This document shows, in pieces, positions 8,723 through 17,109 of a stretch of DNA of 64,000 nucleotides. The DNA lies in assembly GCF_000302535.1 (NCBI RefSeq), contig NC_018708.1, positions 3,596,001 through 3,660,000 on the forward strand, written 5' to 3'. The stretch is from Acidovorax sp. KKS102. GTDB taxonomy: Bacteria > Pseudomonadota > Gammaproteobacteria > Burkholderiales > Burkholderiaceae_C. The position numbers and the translations under genes are program-made. The notes under the pieces were generated by a model, which saw nothing but the letters and a program-made list of their open reading frames with translations, made no database searches and was not told where the DNA came from. How positions within the stretch are numbered: the first letter of the stretch is position 1; each line of letters begins with the position of its first letter.

Positions 8723-9058
8723 TCAACGGTCCCAGTGGCGACCGTGGCCGTGCCCGTGGTGGCGATGGCCGTAGCCATAACCGCCATAAACCACCGCTGG
8801 GGGTGGTGCGTAGTACACCGGGGGAGCGCTGTAGTACACGGGGCGTGGAGGGGGAGCGTAATACACCGGTGGGGGCGGTGCCACGTAAACCGGGGCGGGG
8901 GCGTAGTAGCCATTGCTGGCCCCCACCACCACGCCGGGCACGCCAATGCCCACGGACCAATTGACATCGCGGGCCTGGGCGGAGCCAGCACCAGCCAACA
9001 GGGCCAGTGCCACACCCGCCACAGCGGCCGCAGTAGAAACAGAACGGGTTTTCGTCAT
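8723..9058 (-). CDS. secreted Pro/Tyr-repeat, His/Gly-tailed small protein
   Basis: 111 residues. A clear Sec signal peptide ([19 protein letters not shown], cleavage after AQA around residue 29) is followed by a short conserved [15 protein letters not shown] segment. Repeats of VYYAPPP type follow (residues about 50-90), ending in a tail rich in Gly, His and Arg ([19 protein letters not shown]). Such proteins are common in Burkholderiales as envelope or periplasmic proteins of unknown function. The His tail could bind metal, which is inference. A strong terminator follows, so it is a monocistronic unit. Confidence 0.8.
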   Translation of the reverse strand: MTKTRSVSTAAAVAGVALALLAGAGSAQARDVNWSVGIGVPGVVVGASNGYYAPAPVYVAPPPPVYYAPPPRPVYYSAPPVYYAPPPAVVYGGYGYGHRHHGHGHGRHWDR

Positions 9059-9229
9059 GGAAATCTCCTAGTGAATGAGGGCGGCCCACCAAAAGGACAC
9101 ACCTCACCGGTACACAACGCACCAAGTGCCTAAAAGGATGGCACAAAACCGTCTTTACGTTGTGTCTGAACGTACACGCGCTTGTTTTAATGCGTAAACC
9201 GTCACGAAACCGCCGCCTAAAATGGCTGG

Positions 9230-11065
9230 ATGAGCACCCCCTCCCCCGCCAATACCGCCGCCACTGCCACTTCTGCGGCCGCTGAAACCGTCAAGCCCAG
9301 CAACTTTTTGCGCCAGATCATCGAACACGACCTGGACAAAGGCACCTACGCCACCCGCCGCTGGGCCGGCACCCCCGGCGACGCCGCCCACCACGCCCAG
9401 GGCGAGCCCGACCCCGCCAAAATCCGCACCCGCTTCCCGCCCGAACCCAACGGCTACCTGCACGTGGGCCACGCCAAGAGCATCTGCATCAACTTTGGCC
9501 TGGCGCGTGACTACGGCGGCGTGTGCCACCTGCGTTTTGACGACACCAACCCCGAAAAAGAAGACACCGAATACGTCAACAGCATCATCGACGCCGTGAA
9601 ATGGCTCGGTTTTGACTGGACACAGATCGGCCAGGCCCCCGGCAGCGCCGCCCCCTACCAGGCCAGCGACTACTTCGACTTCATGTACCGCGCGGCCGAA
9701 TACCTGATCGAAGCCGGCCACGCCTACGTGGACGAGCAAACCGCCGAACAAATGCGCGTGAACCGGGGCGACTTCAGCAAGCCCGGCGTGGACAGCCCCT
9801 TCCGCAGCCGCACCCCGGCTGAGAACCTGCGCATCTTCCGCGAGATGAAGGACGGCCAGCACGAAGACGGCTCCATGGTGCTGCGCGCCAAGATCGACAT
9901 GGCCAGCCCCAACATCAACATGCGCGACCCGGCCATTTACCGCATCCGCCGCGCCACGCACCACAACACGGGCGACACCTGGTGCATCTACCCCATGTAC
10001 ACCTACGCGCACCCCATCGAGGACGCGCTGGAGCAGATCACCCACAGCCTGTGCACGCTGGAGTTTGAAGACCAGCGCCCCTTCTACGACTGGCTGCTGG
10101 AACGTTTGACCGAAGGTGGCCTGCTGACCAGCCCGCCCCCCCGCCAGTACGAATTTGCGCGCCTGAACCTCACCTACGTCATCACCAGCAAGCGCAAGCT
10201 TGCCCAGCTGGTGTACGACCACAAGGTCAGCGGCTGGGACGACCCCCGCATGCCCACCATCGTGGGCCTGCGCCGCCGTGGCTACACCCCTGCTGCCATC
10301 CAGACCTTTGCCGAGCGCATCGGCGTCACCAAATCCGACAGCTGGATCGACTACAGCACCCTGGAAGGCTGCCTGCGCGAAGACCTGGAACTGAAGGCCC
10401 ACCGAGGCATGGCCGTGCTCAACCCCGTCAAGCTGGTGCTCACCAACTGGGACGACGTGATGGGCGCCGGCCACCTGGAGCCTTGCAGCCTGCCCGCCCT
10501 GCCTCACCCACCCGAAGGAACCGAATCGCCCCTGCGCCACTTCACCATCGGCAAGGAAGTCTGGATCGAACGCGAAGACTTTGAAGAAGTGCCCCCCAAG
10601 GGCTACAAGCGCCTCTTCCCCGGCAACAGGGTGCGCCTGAAGGGCGGCTACGTCATCGAATGCACCGGCTGCACCAAAGACGCTAGCGGAGTCATCACCG
10701 AAGTGCTGGCCACCGTGGTGCCCGACACCAAGAGCGGCACCCCCGGCGCCGACAGCGTCAAGGTCAAGGCCGCCATCACGTGGGTGGGCGTGGCCGACGG
10801 CGTGAACGCCGAAGTGCGCATGTACGACCGCCTGTTCCTGGACGCCCAGCCCGACGCGGGCGGCAAGGACTTCATCGAAAGCCTGAACCCGAACAGCCTG
10901 AAGGTGGTGACCGCCATCGTGGAGCCGTCATTGGCCAATGCCAAGCCAGATGACAAGTTTCAGTTTGAGCGGCACGGGTACTTTGTGGCGGATCGGTTGG
11001 ATCACCGGGCGGAGAAGCCGGTGTTTAACTTGGCGGTGGGGTTGAAGGATTCTTGGGGTAAGTAG
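9230..11065 (+). CDS. glnS: glutaminyl-tRNA synthetase
   Basis: 611 residues of a class I synthetase. The HIGH-type motif is in [16 protein letters not shown] (about residues 66-81), the KMSKS-type motif in [12 protein letters not shown] (about 320), and the C-terminal anticodon-binding beta-barrels follow with WIEREDFEE. It is slightly longer than the E. coli enzyme because of an Ala/Thr-rich N-terminal extension and an insert in the C-terminal barrel. It ligates glutamine to tRNA-Gln in the cytosol. The gene directly downstream is of foreign type. Confidence 0.95.
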   Translation: MSTPSPANTAATATSAAAETVKPSNFLRQIIEHDLDKGTYATRRWAGTPGDAAHHAQGEPDPAKIRTRFPPEPNGYLHVGHAKSICINFGLARDYGGVCHLRFDDTNPEKEDTEYVNSIIDAVKWLGFDWTQIGQAPGSAAPYQASDYFDFMYRAAEYLIEAGHAYVDEQTAEQMRVNRGDFSKPGVDSPFRSRTPAENLRIFREMKDGQHEDGSMVLRAKIDMASPNINMRDPAIYRIRRATHHNTGDTWCIYPMYTYAHPIEDALEQITHSLCTLEFEDQRPFYDWLLERLTEGGLLTSPPPRQYEFARLNLTYVITSKRKLAQLVYDHKVSGWDDPRMPTIVGLRRRGYTPAAIQTFAERIGVTKSDSWIDYSTLEGCLREDLELKAHRGMAVLNPVKLVLTNWDDVMGAGHLEPCSLPALPHPPEGTESPLRHFTIGKEVWIEREDFEEVPPKGYKRLFPGNRVRLKGGYVIECTGCTKDASGVITEVLATVVPDTKSGTPGADSVKVKAAITWVGVADGVNAEVRMYDRLFLDAQPDAGGKDFIESLNPNSLKVVTAIVEPSLANAKPDDKFQFERHGYFVADRLDHRAEKPVFNLAVGLKDSWGK

Positions 11066-11934
11066 CCGCAGCCCGCTCGCATAAATATAAAAATAGATGA
11101 GGGGAGAGGAGACATGAAGATCCAGTGCCAAGATCATTCAGTTGAATTCATATTTCAAAGCCATTATTTTGAAATTCCAAGATTTCAACGCCCATATTCC
11201 TGGGAACGTGATAACTGGGAGGAATTTTGGAATGATGTTTTTCTAGCCAAACAACAAGACTATTTCATTGGCTCTATCGTTACTTTTGCAAAAGGGCAAT
11301 ACAAAGCCATTGTTGATGGCCAACAACGACTAACAACAATTACCCTTTTGCTGGCTGCCATACGAAACGGATACAGACAGTACGCGTTCGAAGATCGGGC
11401 CTCAGGCGCTCAAAATTTTATCGAACGCAATAACAAAAATAATGAAGCAACCTTTGTTTTAAAAACTGAAACCTCATACCCATACTTTCAGACTGCGATT
11501 CAAAGATCGCAACCAGAAAAATTCAAATCAAAACTAGGAGAAGAAGAGTCTCTTCTTCAATCGGCATTTACTTATTTTTGCGAAAAGGTTGCTGCGGAAA
11601 CAGCCGCGATAGAAGCAACTGGAGCTAGTACGGCCAGCAAACGCATAAGAATAAAAGGTCGCTTGGATGATCTTCGAGATGCCTTGTTATCTCTAAAGCT
11701 AATCTATGTGGAGTTGGACAACGAAGATGACGCTTATCAAGTATTCGAAACGTTAAATACTCGCGGAAAAGATCTTGCGACTGCCGATCTTTTAAAAAAT
11801 CATTTAGCCCGTCTGCTGCGCGAAAAAAACTCTCAAAGTGATGATGTCAAAGTACGCTGGTCATTTATGTCTGACAACATCAAGGCTATATCCGCCGAGG
11901 GTGTAGATTTGGATGGGTTTTTATACCACTACTG

Positions 11935-11940
11935 GCTAGC
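11935..11940. repeat. target-site duplication, left copy (GCTAGC)
   Basis: GCTAGC here and at 13018-13023 flank the insertion sequence directly. The hexamer fits NCTAGN, the target described for IS481 and IS1002. Confidence 0.92.
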
Positions 11941-13017
11941 TGTCACATCCCGGACGATTGCATAGACTCCAAACGCTATCCACTCTTCATGGCGCGAGCG
12001 GTTCTAAAGGAGTTGATAGAGTCCTTGCAATCCACCCAGGGAGTGAAGCCATGTTGATAGCCCTGCACAAGAACGCCCGCACCACGCCCGCCGTGCGCGC
12101 CGAGATCGCAGCCAGCAATGAACCAGCCAGCGTCCTGGCCCAGCGCTTTGGGATCACTGAGCAGACGGTCTACAAGTGGAAGAAGCGTTCCGTCTTTGCA
12201 GACCGCTCTCACACTGCCCACCACCTGCAGACCGTGCTTACGCCAGCACAAGAAACAGTGGTGGTTCACTTGCGGCGTACCTTGCTGCTGCCTTTGGATG
12301 ACCTGCTGGCCGTGACACGGGAGTTCATCTGTCCCCATGTCTCGCGCTCCGGGCTGGACAGGTGCTTGCGCCGCCATGGAGCGGGCAACCTCAATGCTCT
12401 AAAGCCCCAGCAGCCTGCGCTGGCCTACAAGACCTTCAAGAGCTACGAGCCAGGCTACGTGCACATGGACGTGAAGTACCTGCCCCAGATGCAGGATGAG
12501 AGCAGCCGGCGCTACCTGTTCGTGGCTATCGATAGGGCCACGCGTTGGGTGTTTGTGCAGCTCAAGTCCAACAAGACCGCCGCCAGTGCACAGGCCTTCC
12601 TCAAGGCGTTGCACAAGGCCTGTCCGATCAGGATCAACAAGCTGTTGACCGACAACGGCAAAGAGTTCACGGACCGTCTGTTTGCCAGCCGGGAACGCGA
12701 ACCCAGCGGCAACCATGAATTCGATCAACTGTGCCAGGAGTTAGGCATCGAGCACCGACTGACCAAGCCCAGAACACCCAGAACCAACGGCATGGTGGAG
12801 CGATTTAACGGCCGCATTGCGGACGTTTTGAAGACCCACAGGTTCAACAGCCGCGAAGACATGGAGCAAACCCTGCTGCGCTATGTGGCCTTGTACAACC
12901 ACCAGTTACCGCAGTCAGCGCTCAAGAGCAGTACGCCGATGCAGGCGATGAAAGAGTGGTACCAGACCCACCCGCACCTGTTTCACAAGCGACTATATGA
13001 TCGTACGGGATGCGACA
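11941..13017 (+). mobile_element. complete IS481-family insertion sequence, 1077 bp
   Basis: The left end TGTCACATCCCGGACGAT and the right end (read inward, TGTCGCATCCCGTACGAT) form terminal inverted repeats of about 25 bp with five mismatches. A direct 6-bp duplication GCTAGC lies outside both. One transposase gene fills it. The element is complete and looks recently inserted: the duplication is intact and the split host gene has no other lesion. Confidence 0.95.
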
Positions 13018-13022
13018 GCTAG
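12051..13022 (+). CDS. IS481-family DDE transposase
   Basis: 323 residues. The N-terminal HTH (ASVLAQRFGITEQTVYKWKK) is followed by an integrase core with the DDE triad: Asp in YVHMDVKYLPQM, Asp in LLTDNGKEFTDR and Glu in TNGMVERFNGRI. The ATG at 12051 follows GGGA; an upstream in-frame extension lacks a ribosome site. The last Ser codon spans the element end and the stop TAG (13020-13022) comes from the duplicated target, so the gene is completed only by inserting at CTAG. Confidence 0.93.
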   Translation: MLIALHKNARTTPAVRAEIAASNEPASVLAQRFGITEQTVYKWKKRSVFADRSHTAHHLQTVLTPAQETVVVHLRRTLLLPLDDLLAVTREFICPHVSRSGLDRCLRRHGAGNLNALKPQQPALAYKTFKSYEPGYVHMDVKYLPQMQDESSRRYLFVAIDRATRWVFVQLKSNKTAASAQAFLKALHKACPIRINKLLTDNGKEFTDRLFASREREPSGNHEFDQLCQELGIEHRLTKPRTPRTNGMVERFNGRIADVLKTHRFNSREDMEQTLLRYVALYNHQLPQSALKSSTPMQAMKEWYQTHPHLFHKRLYDRTGCDS

Positions 13023-13023
13023 C
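13018..13023. repeat. target-site duplication, right copy (GCTAGC)
   Basis: Direct copy of 11935-11940, immediately after the right inverted repeat. It supplies the transposase stop codon. Confidence 0.92.
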
Positions 13024-13991
13024 GACAAATCAATTCACGCAGAAGCGTGATATTTTTAAGACGGTCAAGACCTCAGTCAAAACAAAAGCGGCAGCAAAAA
13101 AATTGCTAGATGACCTACTGGAATTTTCTGCAGTTTATCGCGATTTACACGAAGTGAGTTATAGAAAATGGCGCAATGATGAACTCGAGATCAGATCATC
13201 AATTGATGCTATAGGGCGATTCCGCGTAAAGCATCCTCTCCCCCTGATGATGACCAGTCTTCGAAAATATGAAGCTCGAACGCTGTCTAAGGCAGAATTA
13301 TTTCGAATTTTTCAAATTATCGAGATTTTTACATTTGTCAATACCAGCATCATGAACGCCAGATCATCAGGGGGTGTGGCACAGATGTATGCATTTCACG
13401 CAAAGGCACTATCTAGCGTTACTGAGCCCGGACGTAGGCAGAAAGCTATTGACGAATTTGCCGAAAAACTAGCCTCCAAACTTCCTTCAAAAGAGCAATT
13501 CATACAGAAATTCAAGGAACTACGATATTCAGATAAATTTACGACGCAAAAGCGCGAGGTTCAATACGTCGTTACCAAACTATTTTCGTTGATGTTTCCT
13601 GCAGTAGCAATTAATCCTGCCGAAATGTCAATCGAACATATCGAGCCACAAAGTTCCACCAGAATGACTGAAGGTGAAATTGCATCTATTGGAAATTTAT
13701 GGTTTTTAAAAACCGCCTTCAACAACGAGCTCGGCAATTCTCCTGCAGCAGATAAGCTTGCAAAATATAAGGCAGGTCAACTTCCCTGCGATAGTACGCT
13801 CAGCAATTCAGTTGCCTGGACTTCTCGCGAAGTCGAAAAACGAACACTCGAACTAGCCGAGCGTTTTTGGACGGTAGTTGATGAGCGATTTGGACTATCG
13901 AAGCAACCCGCAAAAAAAGGCAGAGCAAAAATCGGCAGCCTCCTTTAAGTGAATTCAGCTAATAACTGACTTTTAACGGAAACTGATATCT

Positions 13992-14531
13992 GTGAACCCA
14001 CAATCAATCCTGCACTTCTGGTTCACCGAACTCACTCCCCAGCAGCACTTCGCCAAAGACGCTGCCCTCGACGAATCCATCCGCACTCGCTTCGACCCCA
14101 CGCTGGAGGCCGCCGCCCGCTGCGAACTGTTCCCCTGGCGCGCCACCCCAGAAGGCCGGTTGGCAGAAATCCTGGTGCTGGACCAGTTCTCGCGCAATGT
14201 GTACCGCGACACCGCCCGCGCCTTTGCGCACGACGCACTAGCCCTCGCCCTGGCGCAAGAGCTGGTGGCCAGCGGGCAGGACCGCAGCCTGCCCACGGAG
14301 CAGCGCGTGTTTGCCTACATGCCGTACATGCACAGCGAATCTGCCGTGATTCATGAGCAAGCGCTTGAGCTGTTTGCGCAGCCGGGCATGGAAAACAACC
14401 TGGACTTTGAGCGACGGCACAAGGCCATCATCGACCGCTTTGGGCGCTACCCGCACCGGAACGCGGTACTGGGCCGCACGTCCACGGCCGAAGAACTGGC
14501 GTTTTTGAGCGAGCCGGGGTCGTCGTTCTGA
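13992..14531 (+). CDS. DUF924-family protein
   Basis: 179 residues starting with GTG (MNPQSILHFWFTELTPQQHF). Family hallmarks are ILHFWF at the start, LVLDQFSRNVYRD, AFAYMPYMHSES-type helix and RFGRYPHRNAVLGR near the end. The fold is an all-helical, TPR-like array. Its biochemical role is unknown. It marks the return to high-GC, vertically inherited sequence after the AT-rich nuclease gene. Confidence 0.88.
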   Translation: MNPQSILHFWFTELTPQQHFAKDAALDESIRTRFDPTLEAAARCELFPWRATPEGRLAEILVLDQFSRNVYRDTARAFAHDALALALAQELVASGQDRSLPTEQRVFAYMPYMHSESAVIHEQALELFAQPGMENNLDFERRHKAIIDRFGRYPHRNAVLGRTSTAEELAFLSEPGSSF

Positions 14532-14562
14532 CTCGGGCGCTATCTCAGCCCTGAACGCTCCT

Positions 14563-14620
14563 TTATTGATAGCTTCCAGCGTATATCCTTCTAGCGCTAC
14601 AAGCCAATTTCATTCAAAAC
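14563..14620 (+). repeat. dispersed 55-bp repeat, copy A
   Basis: Contains TTGATAGCT, then GCGTATAT and CTAGCGCTAC, GCCAATTT. It lies 32 bases after the DUF924 gene and 30 before the next start. Confidence 0.65.
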
Positions 14621-14649
14621 AGCTCCAGCAGCAGCAGCAAAGCCCGTCC

Positions 14650-14937
14650 ATGACGCCTCCGTTCACCCCCACCTTCACCCATGTGCCGCCTGGCCGGGTG
14701 GCTGGCCCGTTGCAACTGGTGCCCGTCAACGCCGCCGTGGTATCCGTGCACACAGCCGATGGCGCGCATGTGGGCTCACTCAAGTTGGTCGGAGGGGCAT
14801 GGAAGTTCAAGGCCATGGGCTACGACGCCGCTGGCCGCATGGAGCCGGGCCATGGGCCGCTGACAGAGCAGCACAACATGGCGTTTGCCGCGCCCGATGC
14901 TGCCGAGGTGAGTGCCCGGCTGCTGGGTGCTTTGTGA
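14650..14937 (+). CDS. small conserved hypothetical protein
   Basis: 95 residues (MTPPFTPTFTHVPPGRVAGP...). It has an ATG at 14650; earlier codons encode a Gln run that looks spurious because repeat copy A occupies that sequence. Visible features are alternating beta-type segments (VVSVHTADGAHVGSLKLVGG, WKFKAMGYD) and a C-terminal helix (DAAEVSARLLGAL). No signal peptide or membrane segment. I do not recognise a function; related short proteins in this family of bacteria are annotated hypothetical. Confidence 0.65.
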   Translation: MTPPFTPTFTHVPPGRVAGPLQLVPVNAAVVSVHTADGAHVGSLKLVGGAWKFKAMGYDAAGRMEPGHGPLTEQHNMAFAAPDAAEVSARLLGAL

Positions 14938-15050
14938 AGCCCCCAGTAGGAGCTGAGCGCGAATACTCCCACGCGTCGGCGTCTCGCCTTGTCGCAATGC
15001 ACGGACTGCCTGCCAGCAGCCACATCGCCAAACGCCTTGGATTGCTACGG

Positions 15051-15108
15051 TTTCAATAGCTGCTCGCGCATACTCATTAAGCGCCAGATGCCGATTTGAC
15101 CTAAAAAC
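15051..15108 (+). repeat. dispersed 55-bp repeat, copy B
   Basis: CAATAGCTGCTCGCGCATAC, then AAGCGCCAGATGCC and a T-rich end. It lies 26 bases before the MntA-like start. Confidence 0.75.
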
Positions 15109-15133
15109 AAGCAGCACCGCTAAACTCCAAGCC

Positions 15134-15424
15134 ATGCGCCCTTCTCTCGCCCTCAGCCAACACCGCGATGCTGTTTTTCAAGCAGCGGCACGCTATCGGG
15201 TGACCAATCCGAGGGTGTTTGGCTCTGCTTCGCGGGGCGATGATCAAGACGGCAGCGACCTGGATCTGCTGGTGGAGACCTTGCCCGGCACGACGCTGCT
15301 GGATTTGGGGGGCCTGCAAGACGAGCTGCAAGAGCTGCTGGGCGTGTCGGTAGATGTCCTAACGCTCAAGGATTTGCCCGCCAAGTTCCGTGACGCTGTA
15401 GCTCGTGAAGCCAAACATCTATGA
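15134..15424 (+). CDS. mntA: MntA-like minimal nucleotidyltransferase (antitoxin)
   Basis: 96 residues. The nucleotidyltransferase motif GSASRGDDQDGSDLDLLVE (about residues 33-51) has the two metal-binding Asp residues of DLDLLV. In MntA-HepT systems this protein adds AMP to a tyrosine of the HepT RNase and so neutralises it. The stop overlaps the HepT start (ATGA at 15421), the usual translational coupling. The protein looks intact, unlike its partner. Confidence 0.88.
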   Translation: MRPSLALSQHRDAVFQAAARYRVTNPRVFGSASRGDDQDGSDLDLLVETLPGTTLLDLGGLQDELQELLGVSVDVLTLKDLPAKFRDAVAREAKHL

Positions 15425-15768
15425 GCGCAAGCAGGCTGCCGGACTACCTGGATCACATGCGGCAAGCCATTGCCGATGCGTAATCGTTTGTGGATGGCAT
15501 GGCGCAGGCCGACTTCATGCAGGACAAGCGCACCCAGCAAGCAGTGGTGATGAGCCTGATTGTTCTGGGCGAAGCGGCTACCAAGGTGATGGATCAGCAC
15601 GCAGCCTTTGCGGCTGAACACAGTCACATACCTTGGCGGAATATGCGCGGCATGCGTAACCGCATTGCCCATGGTTACTTTGACATCAACCTTGAAGTGG
15701 TCTGGGACACGGTTCAGACGGCATTGCCAGCACTGAAGTCAGAACTCGACGCACTGCCGTCGAGCTGA
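15421..15768 (+). pseudogene. hepT: HepT-like HEPN RNase toxin with in-frame stop
   Basis: The frame from ATG 15421 reads MSASRLPDYLDHMRQAIADA, meets TAA at 15481, and continues in frame as SFVDGMAQADFMQDKRTQQA to the end at 15768. Typical HepT runs through this point without a break, so a single base change explains the stop. The catalytic motif RNRIAHGY (RX4HXY) and the rest of the HEPN fold are intact. Restart at GTG 15490 or ATG 15499 would lose the first helix. The toxin is probably dead or much reduced. Confidence 0.85.
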
Positions 15769-15858
15769 GCGAATCTCTACGGAAGTAAAGCGGCCCGGCT
15801 GCGTAGCCGGCGGCCAGCGGCCAGCGGGCAGGTTCGCAATCCAACCGTTGCCAGATTC

Positions 15859-15915
15859 GCTATCTTTAGCGTAGCTGCTCGCGCTTATTCATCAAGCGCT
15901 GGTAGCCAATTCGGC
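15859..15915 (+). repeat. dispersed 55-bp repeat, copy C
   Basis: GTAGCTGCTCGCGCTTATTC, AAGCGCTGGTAGCCAATTC. It lies 91 bases after the HepT stop, between convergent genes. Confidence 0.7.
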
Positions 15916-15937
15916 TATCAAAGCAGAGGTGCTCCAG

Positions 15938-16885
15938 CTAGCTTTTTGCTCCACACACAAACTCCACCGCCGCACACACCGCCGCCACCTGCGCCTCAAT
16001 GCACTGCTCGGGCGTGGCACGGGGGCTGTCGGGGTAGACCTCCGTCGTCGTGGTGTAGCGCGCGCCGCTGATGCCCGCGCACAGGCCCCACTGCTTCATC
16101 GGGTAGTGGATGACGCCTGGAGCCACCACGGGCGTGCCGATGATTTCGTTTTTCTCGTCCGCAGGCGCGATGTGGGTCACACGGCTGACGGCTTCGATGA
16201 TGGCTTGCTGGAAGGCGGGCTGTGGGTTGTCGGCGTCGTCCACCAGGTAGAAGCCGTCGGGGATGCTGCCAGGCTCGAACACCTTGCCGTCGCGCGCGGC
16301 CACGGCGGGGCGGTATTCGGATTCGTCGGTGTCGGTGGTTTCGTGCAGGTCGATGTGGGCGGCAAACAGGCCGTATTGAACCTGGTGCTGTGCCACCAGA
16401 CGCATGAGGGCGGCGGACTCTTGCGCGGGCGATCCGTCGCGGAAAGACCGGTTGGGGTCGATGGCGTCGAAGTTCCAGCGCTGAACACGCTCGTACGCCC
16501 AGGGGCTGACGCAGGGCACGAACAGCAAGTTGGCGCGGCCTGCAAAGCGCTCGGCGTGCGTGTCCACAAACCGCAGAGCGCCGTGCACGCCGCTGGTCTC
16601 GTAGCCATGGACCCCGCCGGTCACCAGCACGGCGGGCAGGCCGGGCTGCCAGTTGCGGCTGCGCAGGGCCCGCAGGGGAAAGCGCTCTGCCGGGTGCTGG
16701 GCGTCGCCATAAATCACGTCGCCATACATCTCCACATCCAACCGGCCCCGCAGTGCCTCGATGGCCGTGAGCACGTCTTCGGCGTAGCTGCGCTGGCGCA
16801 CCTGGCGTGCGCGCCACTGGTCGCGTTCTGCTGCGCCCCAGGCTTGGCCGGGCGTGCCGATGGGATAGGTGAGGGTGGGTTGCAT
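15938..16885 (-). CDS. M14-family zinc carboxypeptidase-like protein
   Basis: 315 residues. Zinc ligands are visible in TGGVHGYETSGVHGALRF (HxxE) and AAHIDLHETTD (His), with NRSFRDG containing the substrate-binding Asn-Arg. Members of this M14 subgroup are predicted succinylglutamate-desuccinylase-like or peptidoglycan-peptide carboxypeptidases; the substrate is unknown. The start at 16885 (MQPTLTYPIGTPG) was chosen because the family begins at this segment; a longer frame from 16975 would add an unconvincing signal-like stretch. Confidence 0.8.
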   Translation of the reverse strand: MQPTLTYPIGTPGQAWGAAERDQWRARQVRQRSYAEDVLTAIEALRGRLDVEMYGDVIYGDAQHPAERFPLRALRSRNWQPGLPAVLVTGGVHGYETSGVHGALRFVDTHAERFAGRANLLFVPCVSPWAYERVQRWNFDAIDPNRSFRDGSPAQESAALMRLVAQHQVQYGLFAAHIDLHETTDTDESEYRPAVAARDGKVFEPGSIPDGFYLVDDADNPQPAFQQAIIEAVSRVTHIAPADEKNEIIGTPVVAPGVIHYPMKQWGLCAGISGARYTTTTEVYPDSPRATPEQCIEAQVAAVCAAVEFVCGAKS

Positions 16886-16961
16886 GGGTGCGTGGGATGG
16901 TGTGGCGGGTGAATGGCAGGCCCGGCGGCAAACGGGGCCGACGGAAAGGACAACGCCAACA

Positions 16962-17075
16962 AGAGCGGCTAACAAAACTCAGCGAAGCGGTTCTGGCTAG
17001 ACGCTGTGTCGCAGGCAGTACGAGCAGTACGACAAGACACAGCAACGACGCCAGAAGAGTTTTGTTAGCCGCTCT
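16962..17075. repeat. palindromic element with perfect 19-bp ends
   Basis: AGAGCGGCTAACAAAACTC at 16962-16980 is exactly repeated inverted at 17057-17075. Further in, TTCTGGC/GCCAGAA and GCTGTGTC/GACACAGC also pair, so the 114 bases can fold into one long branched hairpin. It ends 35 bases before the serine-protease start and may form its promoter or leader. Confidence 0.85.
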
Positions 17076-17109
17076 AAGGCTTGTCGCAGGGCGTTCATAG
17101 AATACCGCG

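Larger units (their letters stand above)
11114..13948 (+). pseudogene. DUF262/DUF1524 (GmrSD-like) nuclease gene interrupted by an IS481-type element
   Basis: The 5' part (11114-11940) encodes a DUF262 domain: FQRPYSWERDNWEEF, FIGSIVT and VDGQQRLTTITLLLAAI, the DGQQR nucleotide-binding motif. The 3' part (13024-13948) encodes a DUF1524 HNH-type domain: SIEHIEPQSS, SIGNLWFLKTAFNNELGN. Removing the IS and one copy of GCTAGC joins the parts exactly in frame (YHYWLA-TNQFTQKR), giving 583 residues. Such fusions are type IV restriction enzymes that attack modified phage DNA. It is much richer in AT than its surroundings, a sign of transfer, and as it stands it is almost certainly inactive. Confidence 0.9.

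Noticed and set aside
9155..10540. A 461-codon frame opposite glnS
   Set aside because: Gly/Val/Ala-rich shadow of glnS; no start signal or known domain.
15490..15768. A functional HepT starting at GTG 15490
   Set aside because: No ribosome site there, and the first conserved helix is missing; the in-frame upstream part shows the true start is 15421.
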